DNA from: Rhizobacter terrae
GTDB taxonomy: Bacteria > Pseudomonadota > Gammaproteobacteria > Burkholderiales > Burkholderiaceae_C
Reading direction: 5' to 3'
DNA: 64,000 bases
NCBI RefSeq assembly: GCF_003852895.1
Contig: NZ_QUSW01000009.1
Span: forward strand, 186,001-250,000
This document shows, one piece after another, positions 1 to 8,600 of this stretch. The notes beneath the pieces were generated by a model. That model ran no database searches. It saw nothing but the letters and a program-made list of their open reading frames with translations, and was not told the DNA's origin. Position numbers and translations under genes: made by a program. How positions within the stretch are numbered: position 1 is the stretch's first letter; every line of letters starts with the position of its first letter.

Positions 1-436
1 CGTCGATCTCCACGCGCCCGGTGAGCTGGCGCCCCTGCTCGCGCAGGTGCATCACCTCCATCAGCTTGTGCTTGAGCAGCCAGGCGGTCGGGTACGACAC
101 GCCCAGGTGGCGCATGAGCTCCAGCGCCGACACCCCGTTCTTGGCCTGTGTCATCAGGTGCATGGCCAGGAACCACTTGGGCAGCGCCAGCTTGCTGGAC
201 TCGAACACGGTTCCGCTGACCAAGCTGCACTGGTAGCGGCAGGCGCTGCACTGGAAGTACAGCCGCTGGCCGCGGCGGAACTCGCTGTGCCAGGTCTGCC
301 CGCAACGGGGGCAGGCGAACCCCTGGGGCCAGCGCCAAGCCCTCACGAGCTCTTCACACTGCTCCTGCGTCCCGTAGTCCTCGAAGAATTCGAGCATCGG
401 CAGCCCCGCTTGATACTGGACCCGGTTCATTGCCAT
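1..436 (-). CDS. IS1595-family transposase, N-terminal part (cut by window edge)
   Basis: Reading leftwards from the ATG at 436 (an alternative ATG lies at 430) gives about 145 residues that run off the window. A zinc ribbon is visible near the N-terminus (CPRCG, then CSACRYQC), followed by the region seen in IS1595-type transposases (SLVSGTVFESSKLALPKWF and a helical KNGVSALELMRHLGVS segment). The last residues in view are GRVEID, where the first catalytic Asp of the DDE domain is expected. The protein would cut and join the ends of its insertion sequence. Only one end of the element is in the window, so intactness and terminal repeats cannot be judged. A small perfect hairpin (GACGCAT/ATGCGTC) lies just upstream at about 437-460. 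Confidence 0.8.
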   Translation of the reverse strand, partial: MAMNRVQYQAGLPMLEFFEDYGTQEQCEELVRAWRWPQGFACPRCGQTWHSEFRRGQRLYFQCSACRYQCSLVSGTVFESSKLALPKWFLAMHLMTQAKNGVSALELMRHLGVSYPTAWLLKHKLMEVMHLREQGRQLTGRVEID

Positions 437-674
437 GACGCATCTCCTATCGGATGCGTCCATGCTCGCGGGCCACTGGCTCATGACGTGAGCTACCTCC
501 TATGAGGGCTGAATCATCTTGCTGATCAGGTGAGACGTTGACTTTACCCGTGACCCGCAATGCATCGTGGACGGGGCGGCAAGAAGGCGCTTCGCGAATT
601 CTCGCTCGACGAGGCGCGGGGTGCCCTGCTACCGTACGTACAGAGGGAAGACCAACAACATCACGGAGGCAACA

Positions 675-1514
675 ATGGGCGGCGGAGTGTACGCGGATGA
701 CGACAACGCATCACAGGTGATCCCGAAGTGGCGACTCGTGGAGAAATGGGCCAAAGGCCACGGGATCTATGACCACCCTGACCTGAATCGAAATGAATGG
801 CTCTACCGATACATGAGAGCCGACCAGGCGGTCCGGATGCTTCGCGATCGGAAGCTCTGGTTCAGCGCTCCAGATCGTTGGGAGGATCCGCACGAAGCGT
901 GGTGGTGCGATCAACTCTTCCGCAAAGGCAGCCACTTGGCGACTGCCTTTGCATACGGCTCATGTTGGACGCGGCGATGGCTCGATGAACCGTTTTGGCG
1001 GATGTACGCATGCAGGTGCGCTGAAGAAGAGACCGGAGCGGCAGCCAAAAAGCCCCAACACCCTGTTCGCGTGCTGCCAGCGGTTCGCTTTCGCTCCAAG
1101 GTTGGAACACTCTTCGAGTGGCTGCGTGAGGCGGCGCGACAAGAACAGTGCAAGGCATTCATGGGCCGTGTGCGCTACTGCCCAATTGAGCAACTGGTAG
1201 ATACGGCAAGCAAGATGCGAAAGGCCGACGACAACCCAGCGCCTACCGCGGCCACTGGGCTGCACATGAAGCGGCGGGCGTACAAGTTTGAAGATGAAGT
1301 TCGACTGCTGTGGATTGATCGGAAGCCAAAGCGCGACGGGCACGGGATACCTTTCGACCCTACAGCGCTGTTCGACCAAGTGATGATTGGCCCCACGAAG
1401 GACGAATCGCGCTACTCGGAGGTTGAGTCGATGTTGGTTGAACTCGGGATACCCGATACCCTGATCGAGCCATCGAGCATATGGACGCCGCCAGACGTGC
1501 ATGGTGGGCACTGA
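675..1514 (+). CDS. DUF2971-like protein, first gene of a possible defence operon
   Basis: The protein has 279 residues. The ATG at 675 is preferred because GGAGG lies five bases upstream; the frame is open further upstream without a comparable ribosome site. The segment LYRYMRADQAVRMLRDRKLWFSAPDRWEDPHEAW matches in pattern the start of the DUF2971 family, whose members begin with a YRY motif followed by a 'surface/condition' block with W/F-S-x-P and DP-(F/H)-E (shown here as LYRYM, LWFSAP and WEDPHE). The C-terminal part (KFEDEVRLLWID) also fits that family. Biochemical function is unknown; DUF2971 genes are often found near mobile elements and defence genes. Three further genes follow on the same strand, the next after 79 bases. 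Confidence 0.65.
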   Translation: MGGGVYADDDNASQVIPKWRLVEKWAKGHGIYDHPDLNRNEWLYRYMRADQAVRMLRDRKLWFSAPDRWEDPHEAWWCDQLFRKGSHLATAFAYGSCWTRRWLDEPFWRMYACRCAEEETGAAAKKPQHPVRVLPAVRFRSKVGTLFEWLREAARQEQCKAFMGRVRYCPIEQLVDTASKMRKADDNPAPTAATGLHMKRRAYKFEDEVRLLWIDRKPKRDGHGIPFDPTALFDQVMIGPTKDESRYSEVESMLVELGIPDTLIEPSSIWTPPDVHGGH

Positions 1515-1593
1515 CGCGACCGATGTGGGTTTCTTCGGATAGCTAGACCGTAACGTGACGCCGCGGATTCGAACGCATGAGGGGGAAGGCGGA

Positions 1594-2376
1594 GTGAGTG
1601 ACCAGCTCGTCAACGTTCTGAAGGCTCGCCTTGCGGCGGGCGAAATCTCGATTGCCGAGTACCGCAGTCTCCTCGCCGAGATCGGCGAGGACCGCTCCTC
1701 GCCTCCGTCCACCGAGGCGCCGCAGTATGAAACTGGAACGCTGTTGGGCGAATTCGAGCAGTTTCGACTATTCGAATACGGTGTGCAGGTCGGGCAGCAG
1801 TTCCATCCAATGTCGCAGGTTGTGAGCGTCAAAGGTGGGCAGTCCTACAAGTCGTTCAATTTCGTACCTTCTCAAAACAGGTCCAGTTTCTCGATCACGT
1901 TCTTGTCGGGAGAGCAAGCTTCGGCGGTAGAAGACCGCCTTGTGTTCGGCGGCAAGCGCCACAACGCCTTGATCCACTTCTACGACGCTGTGCGTCAGCT
2001 CACCTTCAAACCGAGGCTGACAAACCTGGTTTCAAGGTTGTCGGACATCGGGCACCTTGACATCTACAAGCCACCATTCGGCGGTGAGGACACGGTGGTC
2101 CTGAGGAAGGACGGTGTCATCGTAGCTGGGACGAGGACAGTCAACCTGAAGACCGCGAAGGCCACTGGAACGTTTGGCCTCGGTACACAGTGGCATGCCC
2201 TGAACGCGGTAAGCCAGAAAACCAACCCCGCAGAAGTTGTCATGTCGGAAGAACGCGGTCTATTGGGCACACTCATTCCACGTGCTGCACTGCGCTTCAC
2301 GCCATACCCGGACGATGTGGACGTTGTCCATGCGCTACTTGGCTGGCTTGCGGAGCCGAGCAATCACCTGAAGTGA
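1594..2376 (+). CDS. Hypothetical protein with N-terminal SHOCT-like helix pair
   Basis: I start this at GTG 1594 (260 aa), which follows a GGGGGAAGG purine stretch; an in-frame GTG at 1555 would add 13 residues. Residues 1-30 (VSDQLVNVLKARLAAGEIS, then IAEYRSLL) resemble the SHOCT oligomerisation motif, a short helix with Gly-(E/D)-I-(S/T)-x-E-(E/Y)-(F/Y). The remaining 220 residues are beta-rich and I do not recognise them. The stop lies 8 bases before the next gene, so the two are very probably co-transcribed and perhaps translationally linked. It may be a sensor or adaptor of the downstream nuclease-like protein, but that is inference. Confidence 0.6.
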   Translation: MSDQLVNVLKARLAAGEISIAEYRSLLAEIGEDRSSPPSTEAPQYETGTLLGEFEQFRLFEYGVQVGQQFHPMSQVVSVKGGQSYKSFNFVPSQNRSSFSITFLSGEQASAVEDRLVFGGKRHNALIHFYDAVRQLTFKPRLTNLVSRLSDIGHLDIYKPPFGGEDTVVLRKDGVIVAGTRTVNLKTAKATGTFGLGTQWHALNAVSQKTNPAEVVMSEERGLLGTLIPRAALRFTPYPDDVDVVHALLGWLAEPSNHLK

Positions 2377-2384
2377 GGTGTGCG

Positions 2385-3842
2385 ATGAATGTCCGTGCCT
2401 TCGTGCCACTGGGTAAACACCTCCCGAAAGAGTTCCTTGAGGTAGTGCTCGAACTGCACTACTTGGTCAGCGACCACGGTATCGAGAACACACCTGTCGA
2501 ACCGCAGACAAGAGAAGAATGGCTTGCCTACTTTGCGAGGGTCCATGATGGCTGGAAGGAAGCCCAGCGCCGCATCGCTGTTCTCTTGAAGGAACGGCTC
2601 GTACGGCGCTCCGAAGCGCAGGCCGATGAAGCGGAGCAACGTCGCCTTCGCAGCAAAGAAGGTCAGACCGCTGCGAAGCGGAGACTGCAAGCAATCGGCG
2701 TCGAGATGCTTGTCCTTCGCAGAACGCTGGACGTCATTCTTTGGACCATCTTTGCAGGTGAGCATTCCACTCTGCGACGGCTTTTCGTTCAAGGTGGGCA
2801 GCACAACCTGTCCGCGAAGAACATTGATGATGCGATGCCCGCGGCCGAGTTCTTCAATCGCGATCCACAGGTCATGGTCGTGTGCACCGACATCCTGTCA
2901 ATCGTCCACGTCGGCGACCTGCTGATTGCGAACAGAGGAACGGGAGAACTTGTCTTCTCGGAGTTAAAGACAGGCGAGAAGAATTTGGCCATCACTGCGG
3001 CTGCAGAGTTTGCAATCCGGTCCGGGTGCGAGCGTTTCGAGAAGTTGGCGACGGCTGGCTATGACAAGGCCGACCAGAAACACTACGAGCGAGTGAAGCG
3101 CCAGTCTCAGCGCAACGAGACAATCCTCAACACAATCCGAGACGAAGGCGGTACAGACCCAAGCACCGGTGCTCAGGTTTTCATTCACCCGACCGAGGAG
3201 CCCAGCGAATTCTGGACGGACACCATCACGGCTTGCTACCAGCAGCTGAATGACACGAAACAGTGGGCGATCGGCGTGATCGACGAGTGCTTGTACCTCG
3301 GCGTCTATTCCAGCCAAAAAATGGCGTTCATCGGCTTTCAAGCATGGATGGATCGCGAGAAGTGCGAGTCGCCGATCCACAACCTGACCGACTCATTCTT
3401 CGATCCCGGCACTCGTCCCCTTGGCGCGACGTTGCTGCCCAGAGAACTGAGGGAAAAGATTCTTCGTGGTGACATCCTCGTAGTCATGTGCCTCGACATC
3501 GCCAAGATGATCGAGCTGGCAAACCGAATTCAGCCAGGCTACATGAGCTTGGCAACGAAGAAGGAGTCGTCGCGAATGCGGCAGGAACGGGCCATGGGTG
3601 ACTTCACGCTCCGTGGGCTGTTGATCAAGACCAATGAAGGTGGCGGCGTATCCATGTTCCTTGGCGGTGGGTTTAGAGACCGGATACTGTTTGACCAGCA
3701 TCGGCCAGCTCAACTGATCGCACAGAACATGCGCAGCTCTGTGGCCTTTCACGACAAGGTCATCGCTCTGCATGCTGCGACTTCAGGCACGGGCGCACCT
3801 CCGCGGGAATCTTCGGGGACCTCACAAAATGGTGGCGGTTGA
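2385..3842 (+). CDS. Hypothetical protein with a PD-(D/E)XK-like motif
   Basis: Starting at ATG 2385, eight bases after the previous stop, the protein has 485 residues. Residues about 52-105 are charged and helical with coiled-coil character. The most informative segment is residues 173-200: HVGDLL with D178, then ELVFSELKTG with E193-x-K195. A hydrophobic strand carrying Asp followed about 15 residues later by a strand with E-x-K is the pattern of the PD-(D/E)XK nuclease core, so a nuclease role is reasonable but unproven. No other known domain is evident. It is the longest gene of the four-gene plus-strand operon and sits just before an AlbA_2-type protein. A divergent helicase operon lies opposite. 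Confidence 0.65.
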   Translation: MNVRAFVPLGKHLPKEFLEVVLELHYLVSDHGIENTPVEPQTREEWLAYFARVHDGWKEAQRRIAVLLKERLVRRSEAQADEAEQRRLRSKEGQTAAKRRLQAIGVEMLVLRRTLDVILWTIFAGEHSTLRRLFVQGGQHNLSAKNIDDAMPAAEFFNRDPQVMVVCTDILSIVHVGDLLIANRGTGELVFSELKTGEKNLAITAAAEFAIRSGCERFEKLATAGYDKADQKHYERVKRQSQRNETILNTIRDEGGTDPSTGAQVFIHPTEEPSEFWTDTITACYQQLNDTKQWAIGVIDECLYLGVYSSQKMAFIGFQAWMDREKCESPIHNLTDSFFDPGTRPLGATLLPRELREKILRGDILVVMCLDIAKMIELANRIQPGYMSLATKKESSRMRQERAMGDFTLRGLLIKTNEGGGVSMFLGGGFRDRILFDQHRPAQLIAQNMRSSVAFHDKVIALHAATSGTGAPPRESSGTSQNGGG

Positions 3843-3868
3843 TCAAATTCGTAGATCGGGAGGACACG

Positions 3869-4552
3869 ATGACGCCGGAGCAATTGCTGCAAAAGGTCTC
3901 TGATCATGAGGACAACTTCGTCGAACGAAAGGTCGAAGGCGTATCCGCCTCGGAGCTTCGCCAGACTGCGTGCGCGTTTGCCAACTCGGTGCCAGAAGGC
4001 CGCGAAGCAGTCCTGCTTGTCGGCATTCACGACAAAGGTCAAGTGCTGGGGGTAGGCAATACCGATGCTCTGCAAAAGCGTATCCGCGACGCCTGTGACA
4101 ACGACTGCTACCCGCCTATCGCGTGCTCAATGCAGATTCTCGACGTTGCTGGCAAGAAGGTCGTTGCCGCCGTGTTTCCGTCAAGCGCCCGCCGCCCACA
4201 TTTCAGCGGTCCGGCCTACGTGCGTCGCGGCTCGGAGAGTCCCAAGGCCACCGCAGAGCAGTACGAGGAGCTGATTCTCAGCCGCGTGGACAAGGCGCGC
4301 GAGATCGTGCAGCATCGTGATCAACTCTTCACGGTGCAGGGCATCGGCTACAAACTGGGCAGCAACCGTCCACTGCAAGACGCCACCTACAAGGAATCGC
4401 GCGAATGCCGGCTGCTTGGGTGTACCGCGCACTTGGTCACCTTCGAGGACATCAACAGCGGCGTTCGGTTCTCCGAGCCTCTTGCGCACACCACGATCAC
4501 CTACGACCACGAGAAGTGGAGAACGATGGTGCTCGTGAGCTTTCCGAAATGA
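3869..4552 (+). CDS. AlbA_2 / Schlafen-type ATP-binding domain protein
   Basis: The ATG at 3869 follows a GGGAGG site and lies 26 bases after the previous stop (227 aa). The first 150 residues match the AlbA_2 (Schlafen AlbA-like) domain: NFVERK near the N-terminus, the helix ELRQTACAFANS, the strand AVLLVGIHDKGQVLGV, the segment DACDNDCYPPI, and the GPAYVRRGSESPKAT block with a following EELI helix. In this family the domain is associated with nucleic-acid or nucleotide binding in transcriptional regulators and in antiviral Schlafen-like proteins. The C-terminal 75 residues are unrecognised. As last gene of the operon it may be the regulatory or effector component; which one cannot be read from sequence. 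Confidence 0.75.
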   Translation: MTPEQLLQKVSDHEDNFVERKVEGVSASELRQTACAFANSVPEGREAVLLVGIHDKGQVLGVGNTDALQKRIRDACDNDCYPPIACSMQILDVAGKKVVAAVFPSSARRPHFSGPAYVRRGSESPKATAEQYEELILSRVDKAREIVQHRDQLFTVQGIGYKLGSNRPLQDATYKESRECRLLGCTAHLVTFEDINSGVRFSEPLAHTTITYDHEKWRTMVLVSFPK

Positions 4553-4860
4553 TGGGTCGCCGGCAATTGCGCTGAAACGCTCTCTCCCGTACCGCGACGG
4601 CCACTTCCGTGGTCGCATTTGCCCGCGGCCATTGAAAAGGGGCAGGTGCCGTGAGCGCGCCGTTGCACACTGCCGCAATTCGCCAGCAGTTTCCCCAGTT
4701 GCGCGCAAACAAGAACACGCAGCGCATGAGTGGCCCGAACGACACCAGCGGCGCGTGTGCGAATACGTCGGGCTGCGGCTACTCGATGACGACGGAACCG
4801 GTTGGCCGGAAACCCAGGCACTGAAAGCCGCGGCCACCAAGCAGGCACTGCCGGACATCA
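4553..4860. other. Gap between convergent operons, possible decayed gene
   Basis: These 308 bases separate two convergent operons. No complete gene is convincing. On the plus strand two overlapping frames each look protein-like for part of their length: one contains QQFPQLRANKNTQRMSG (from about 4651), the other VCEYVGLRLLDDDGTGW and LPDIINILLEEL (about 4750-4890, running into the 3' end of the minus-strand gene). Such a frame switch would fit a frameshifted remnant, but I recognise no family. Confidence 0.3.
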
Positions 4861-5292
4861 TCAACATCCTTCTGGAAGAACTGGTGTGGAATCAACTCGC
4901 AGCGGCGAGCCGATCAGGTCGTGCTTTCGCAGCAGTTCCACTGCCTTGTCGCCCAGGTCAGCGTCCCCGCTACGGCGCAGCTTATGCGCACAAAGCTTGA
5001 GCATCATTGCCAGTTCAGACTGCGCATCGCATGTCTTGGCATACAGACGGTTCATTGTGACAACAGAGGCATCGGCTTCCGTCGCTCGGCGCATCCACTC
5101 GGCGCGATCTGCTTGCACCGCGTCGAAGATGCCCTGCGCCGCCACCATCGGCTGGTCCAAGTCACACGTCAGGCTCGGGCACAGTCCGCTCAAGAAGGCA
5201 AGCGCCTCCCATGCCTCCCTGTCGAGACTGGCTCTACCGGCTTCCACACAAACGTCGGTTTTTTGGGTGTCATTCATGGTTGTGCTTTCCAT
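4861..5292 (-). CDS. Hypothetical protein, last gene of helicase operon
   Basis: The protein has 143 residues from ATG 5292 (GGGAG six bases upstream); an in-frame ATG at 5277 is an alternative. It is rich in helix-forming residues, with Cys-containing segments (LSGLCPSLTCDL; LMKLCAHKLR-like pattern in MMLKLCAHKLRRSGD). I see no signal peptide, membrane segment or known domain. It follows the 101-aa gene by 47 bases on the same strand and is therefore probably a downstream member of the helicase operon. It may be an accessory part of that system or unrelated cargo; nothing in the sequence decides this. Confidence 0.5.
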   Translation of the reverse strand: MESTTMNDTQKTDVCVEAGRASLDREAWEALAFLSGLCPSLTCDLDQPMVAAQGIFDAVQADRAEWMRRATEADASVVTMNRLYAKTCDAQSELAMMLKLCAHKLRRSGDADLGDKAVELLRKHDLIGSPLRVDSTPVLPEGC

Positions 5293-5339
5293 ACGTGACT
5301 CCCGCAGAGCCCAAACTTCACCATGGGAGTTCTTTCAAT

Positions 5340-5645
5340 TCAGGCGATCCGCGCCATGTTGTGGATTTCCCGTTCATGCACAGGCGCTCCGTCCAAGGTG
5401 ATGGTCTCCCACCCGGTGGCATAGGCGACAGTGATGAAGCGTTGACCTGGCACCATGCCGGCCGCGGTCGAGAAGAGCGCGAACACCGCGTCGCCCGCGT
5501 GGATCGCGTCAACTACATCGATCACGTCCGCCACAGCGGGTCCGGTTTCCCATTGGTTGTTGATGGTGTCGACGCGTCCCCACTCGACCCCGGTCACTCT
5601 GCCATCGTCGTCCAGGCGAACTTTCGTCACGGCATGCACAGTCAT
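5340..5645 (-). CDS. Hypothetical small protein downstream of helicase
   Basis: The ATG at 5645 is preceded by a strong AAGGAGG site. The 101-aa product begins MTVHAVTKVRLDDDGRVTGV and looks beta-rich (alternating hydrophobic strands VEWGRVDT, AVFALFSTAAG, RFITVAYATGWETITL), with no cysteine pairs, membrane segment or recognised motif. It starts 53 bases after the helicase stop on the same strand, so it is probably expressed with it. A DUF3892-like small beta domain is possible from the opening pattern ('I..V..... g.I..V.w'), but I hold that only weakly. Confidence 0.55.
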   Translation of the reverse strand: MTVHAVTKVRLDDDGRVTGVEWGRVDTINNQWETGPAVADVIDVVDAIHAGDAVFALFSTAAGMVPGQRFITVAYATGWETITLDGAPVHEREIHNMARIA

Positions 5646-5698
5646 GGGTCCTCCTTAGGTCAAAGGTAGAGCGTAGTTGAAACCCGTCAGGCGGCCGG

Positions 5699-8600
5699 TC
5701 AGTTCGAACCGGATGCACTGGCGTCCTCGTCGCGCGCAAGCAGAAGGGTGTTGAGCAGGTTCAACTCGTTGGATGCCATGAAGTAGCGATCGTCGAAGAC
5801 GAGATCGAGCTTGAGTGGGCTGACTTCGCCCACCACTGCCGCCCATGGAAACGATTCGTAGGTGGGCAGTGGCGGCATCATGGAAGATCCTGCGTTCAAT
5901 GACCGCCCAAGCGCTTCGTGCCAAAGTGGCGGATCGTCAAGCCTGAACGGCTGGCTTTCGTCGACATCGCTGGAGAAGCGGAACTGCTGGTGTCCGGCGG
6001 GGACTGCCACCCAGGTGTTGGGTGAGCGCAGTTCCTTCAACGTTCGAAACTCATTGGCGGCATCGTGCTGGTCGCGCATGAGCAGCCGAAGCAGATTGGT
6101 CGCCGGAATGCGCAGTGCTGGTGGAAAGTCCCGCTGGCGGTCGATTTCATACAGCTGAGCGACGAGTCGCCGGATGCCGAGATTCATCTGCGTCTCATGC
6201 CCCTCGAACGCAAACACCTCCTGCTTCTCGAAGCCTTGCCAGGTCTCAACGATCACCGGTCCGCTGAAGAAGACGTGATCGGGAAGGCTGGGGTCGCCCA
6301 CCGCGGCGGTGAGCAGGGGTCCCATCGGGCTGGCGGCCACGTCACAAAGTGCCTGCAGGCAGGACGCCTTGACCATCGACCGACCATCCTCGCCCCTTTT
6401 GGCCACGCCATGAAGCTTCGTGCGCGAGAAGATGTCGACCACGTTCGCGCGTGCACGTTCGGCCAACGCGATCAATTCCTTGTTACTGCTGCGGAGCTTG
6501 AAGACTTCGGCTTCCTTTACGAACTGTCCGACGTACTGCGACATCAGGCTCACGAGTTCGGAGGTGCCGACGGCGCCCACCGGCACAAGGGCGAGGTTCT
6601 GCCGCAGGCCCGCGTCGCCGGTGATGCGGGTGAAGACGGTCGCGCGCAGCATCACGAGCAAGGTCATCAGATCGAGCGACTGCCGCAACCATTGCCGCTC
6701 GTCGATGCCGCCTTCGGACACGATGTAGTCGTCCACCAGCATCACAAGGTGCCGAGGCACGCTGTCACCGGATCGCTCTTCGCCCGCCTCGTTCTTGTAG
6801 GTCCCACGCCCGCGATAGATCAACTGAGCGATCTCCATGAGCGAGGCTTCGACGTTGAACCGCGGCACGCTGGCGATGATCCAGTCGGTGAGGGGGAAGG
6901 ACACCCCGCGCGCGCCCGAGGAAGTCATGAGGAAAACGCGCACTTTGTCGCGAACGCGCGGCTCGACAAGCAGCCGGCGTTTGTGGCCCGGTACCGAGGA
7001 GTCCAGCACCTGCACGGTCTTCTCCGACAGCCCGCGGCCCGACCCGACGGTGAGTCGGGCCTTCAGGCTGCTCAGAAACACCTTGTCCTGCGCAAAATAG
7101 ATGACTTGGCGGGCTCCGGCATCCAGTGCCTTCAGCACCTCTGCTTCGGCATTGGCAAGGACGGTTTCATCGGCAACCCGGCGGATCGCCTGTCGGGGCG
7201 TTTCCTTCTCGCCGAGCTTGGTCTCCTCGATCTGGACCGCGCTCAGCTTCACGCGGTACTTCATGTGCAGCTCACTCGCCGGAAAGCTGTTGGTCATGAC
7301 GTGCAAGGTTTCGCGCATACCGCCGCCGATCTTCACCTTGTCCGCCGCCAACCGAAACGGCAGCCGCCCCGCGGACCGTGACACCAGAACCTTGTCGGGC
7401 GCTCGTTCACCTGCGTTGAGGTAGCGGTTCAGCACCAGCTCGTTGCCAAGGGAGGCATCCGAAACCACCAGGGTGACCGTGAAAGGCGAGGGCGTGTCTT
7501 CGAACGCAAGGATGAACTCCTTGTTGAGCCACATCGCCACCGTGTGCACGAACCGAGCGCCGGCACCGTCGCCGGCGAGTTCATCCACCATCACCACGAT
7601 GGTGGGCATTCCCCGTGCGAAGCGGTGCCGGTCCTCCCGACCCGCCGCGGTGGAGGCCTTGTTCTTGAACAGGCTGGACAGGGCATCGATCGTGGTCTGC
7701 TGGTTCGCTCGTTCACGAAAGCCCTGCAGCGCCGCGGTCAGCACGAGTCGATTCACAGCGGGATTGAGGTCCAGCAACTCCCGGGCCGTGGACGCCATGC
7801 CCTTGAGCACTCCGGTCAATGGGCGTTCTTTGACGAGGTCCTCATGCTCGGACAGGGTGTTCTTGCGGATGGTGGAACCCGCATGGTCCGCATCGATCTC
7901 CTGCTCCTCTTCCGGGCTGAGCACCAGCATCGCTCCATCCGGGATGCGCAGTCCCGGCACCCCGTCGGCCACCACAGCGCCCGCGATGTGGCGCTTTGTG
8001 TCGATTCCGGACTCCACCTGCTTGGCGTGCCAGCGTTCCGCCGCGGCGATCAGTTGCGCATTGGTGGTGATCGTCAGGATTCCCGTGGTCTCGCCTTCAC
8101 TGGTGCGCGCCATGTTCTGCGTTACGTCGCGGTTGATGACCACGCGCGGGCTGACGTAGAGAAACAGGTAGCCGTCTTCCTTCTTCGACAGATGGCGGCG
8201 AATCGCCGTGGTCTTGCCGATGCCGGGGTTGCCTTCCAGGGCAATGACGTTGAGCTTGCCCGGGGTGGAGCAGTTCAGTCCTGCAACGACGGCTGCCGCG
8301 TGCATGTCGCGCAGGCTCAGCGCATGCGCCCCGCGGGCGAAGTCGCGCATGGAGCGTTCGACAGCCAGTTTTGGCGGTTCCCCGAAGTACGACCGCAAGG
8401 CCGGTGTGTCCTCCACGAGATCGATGGCGTCGGCGAGCGGGAACGTGTCCACGGGGTTGGCGAAGTCCTTCAACTCCTCATCGAACTCGAACAAGTAGTC
8501 CTCGCCCGGCTTGGGCACGGCGCGAAGGCCGGCCATGCCATCGCGCAGCGGCTTGGGCAGCTTGTTGAGCATGCTGCGAAAGAGGCTCGCGATACGCTCG

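Noticed and set aside
500-530. GGGCTGAATCATCTTGC stretch as the right terminal repeat of the IS1595 element
   Set aside because: Only one end of the element is in the window, so no matching inverted repeat can be shown.
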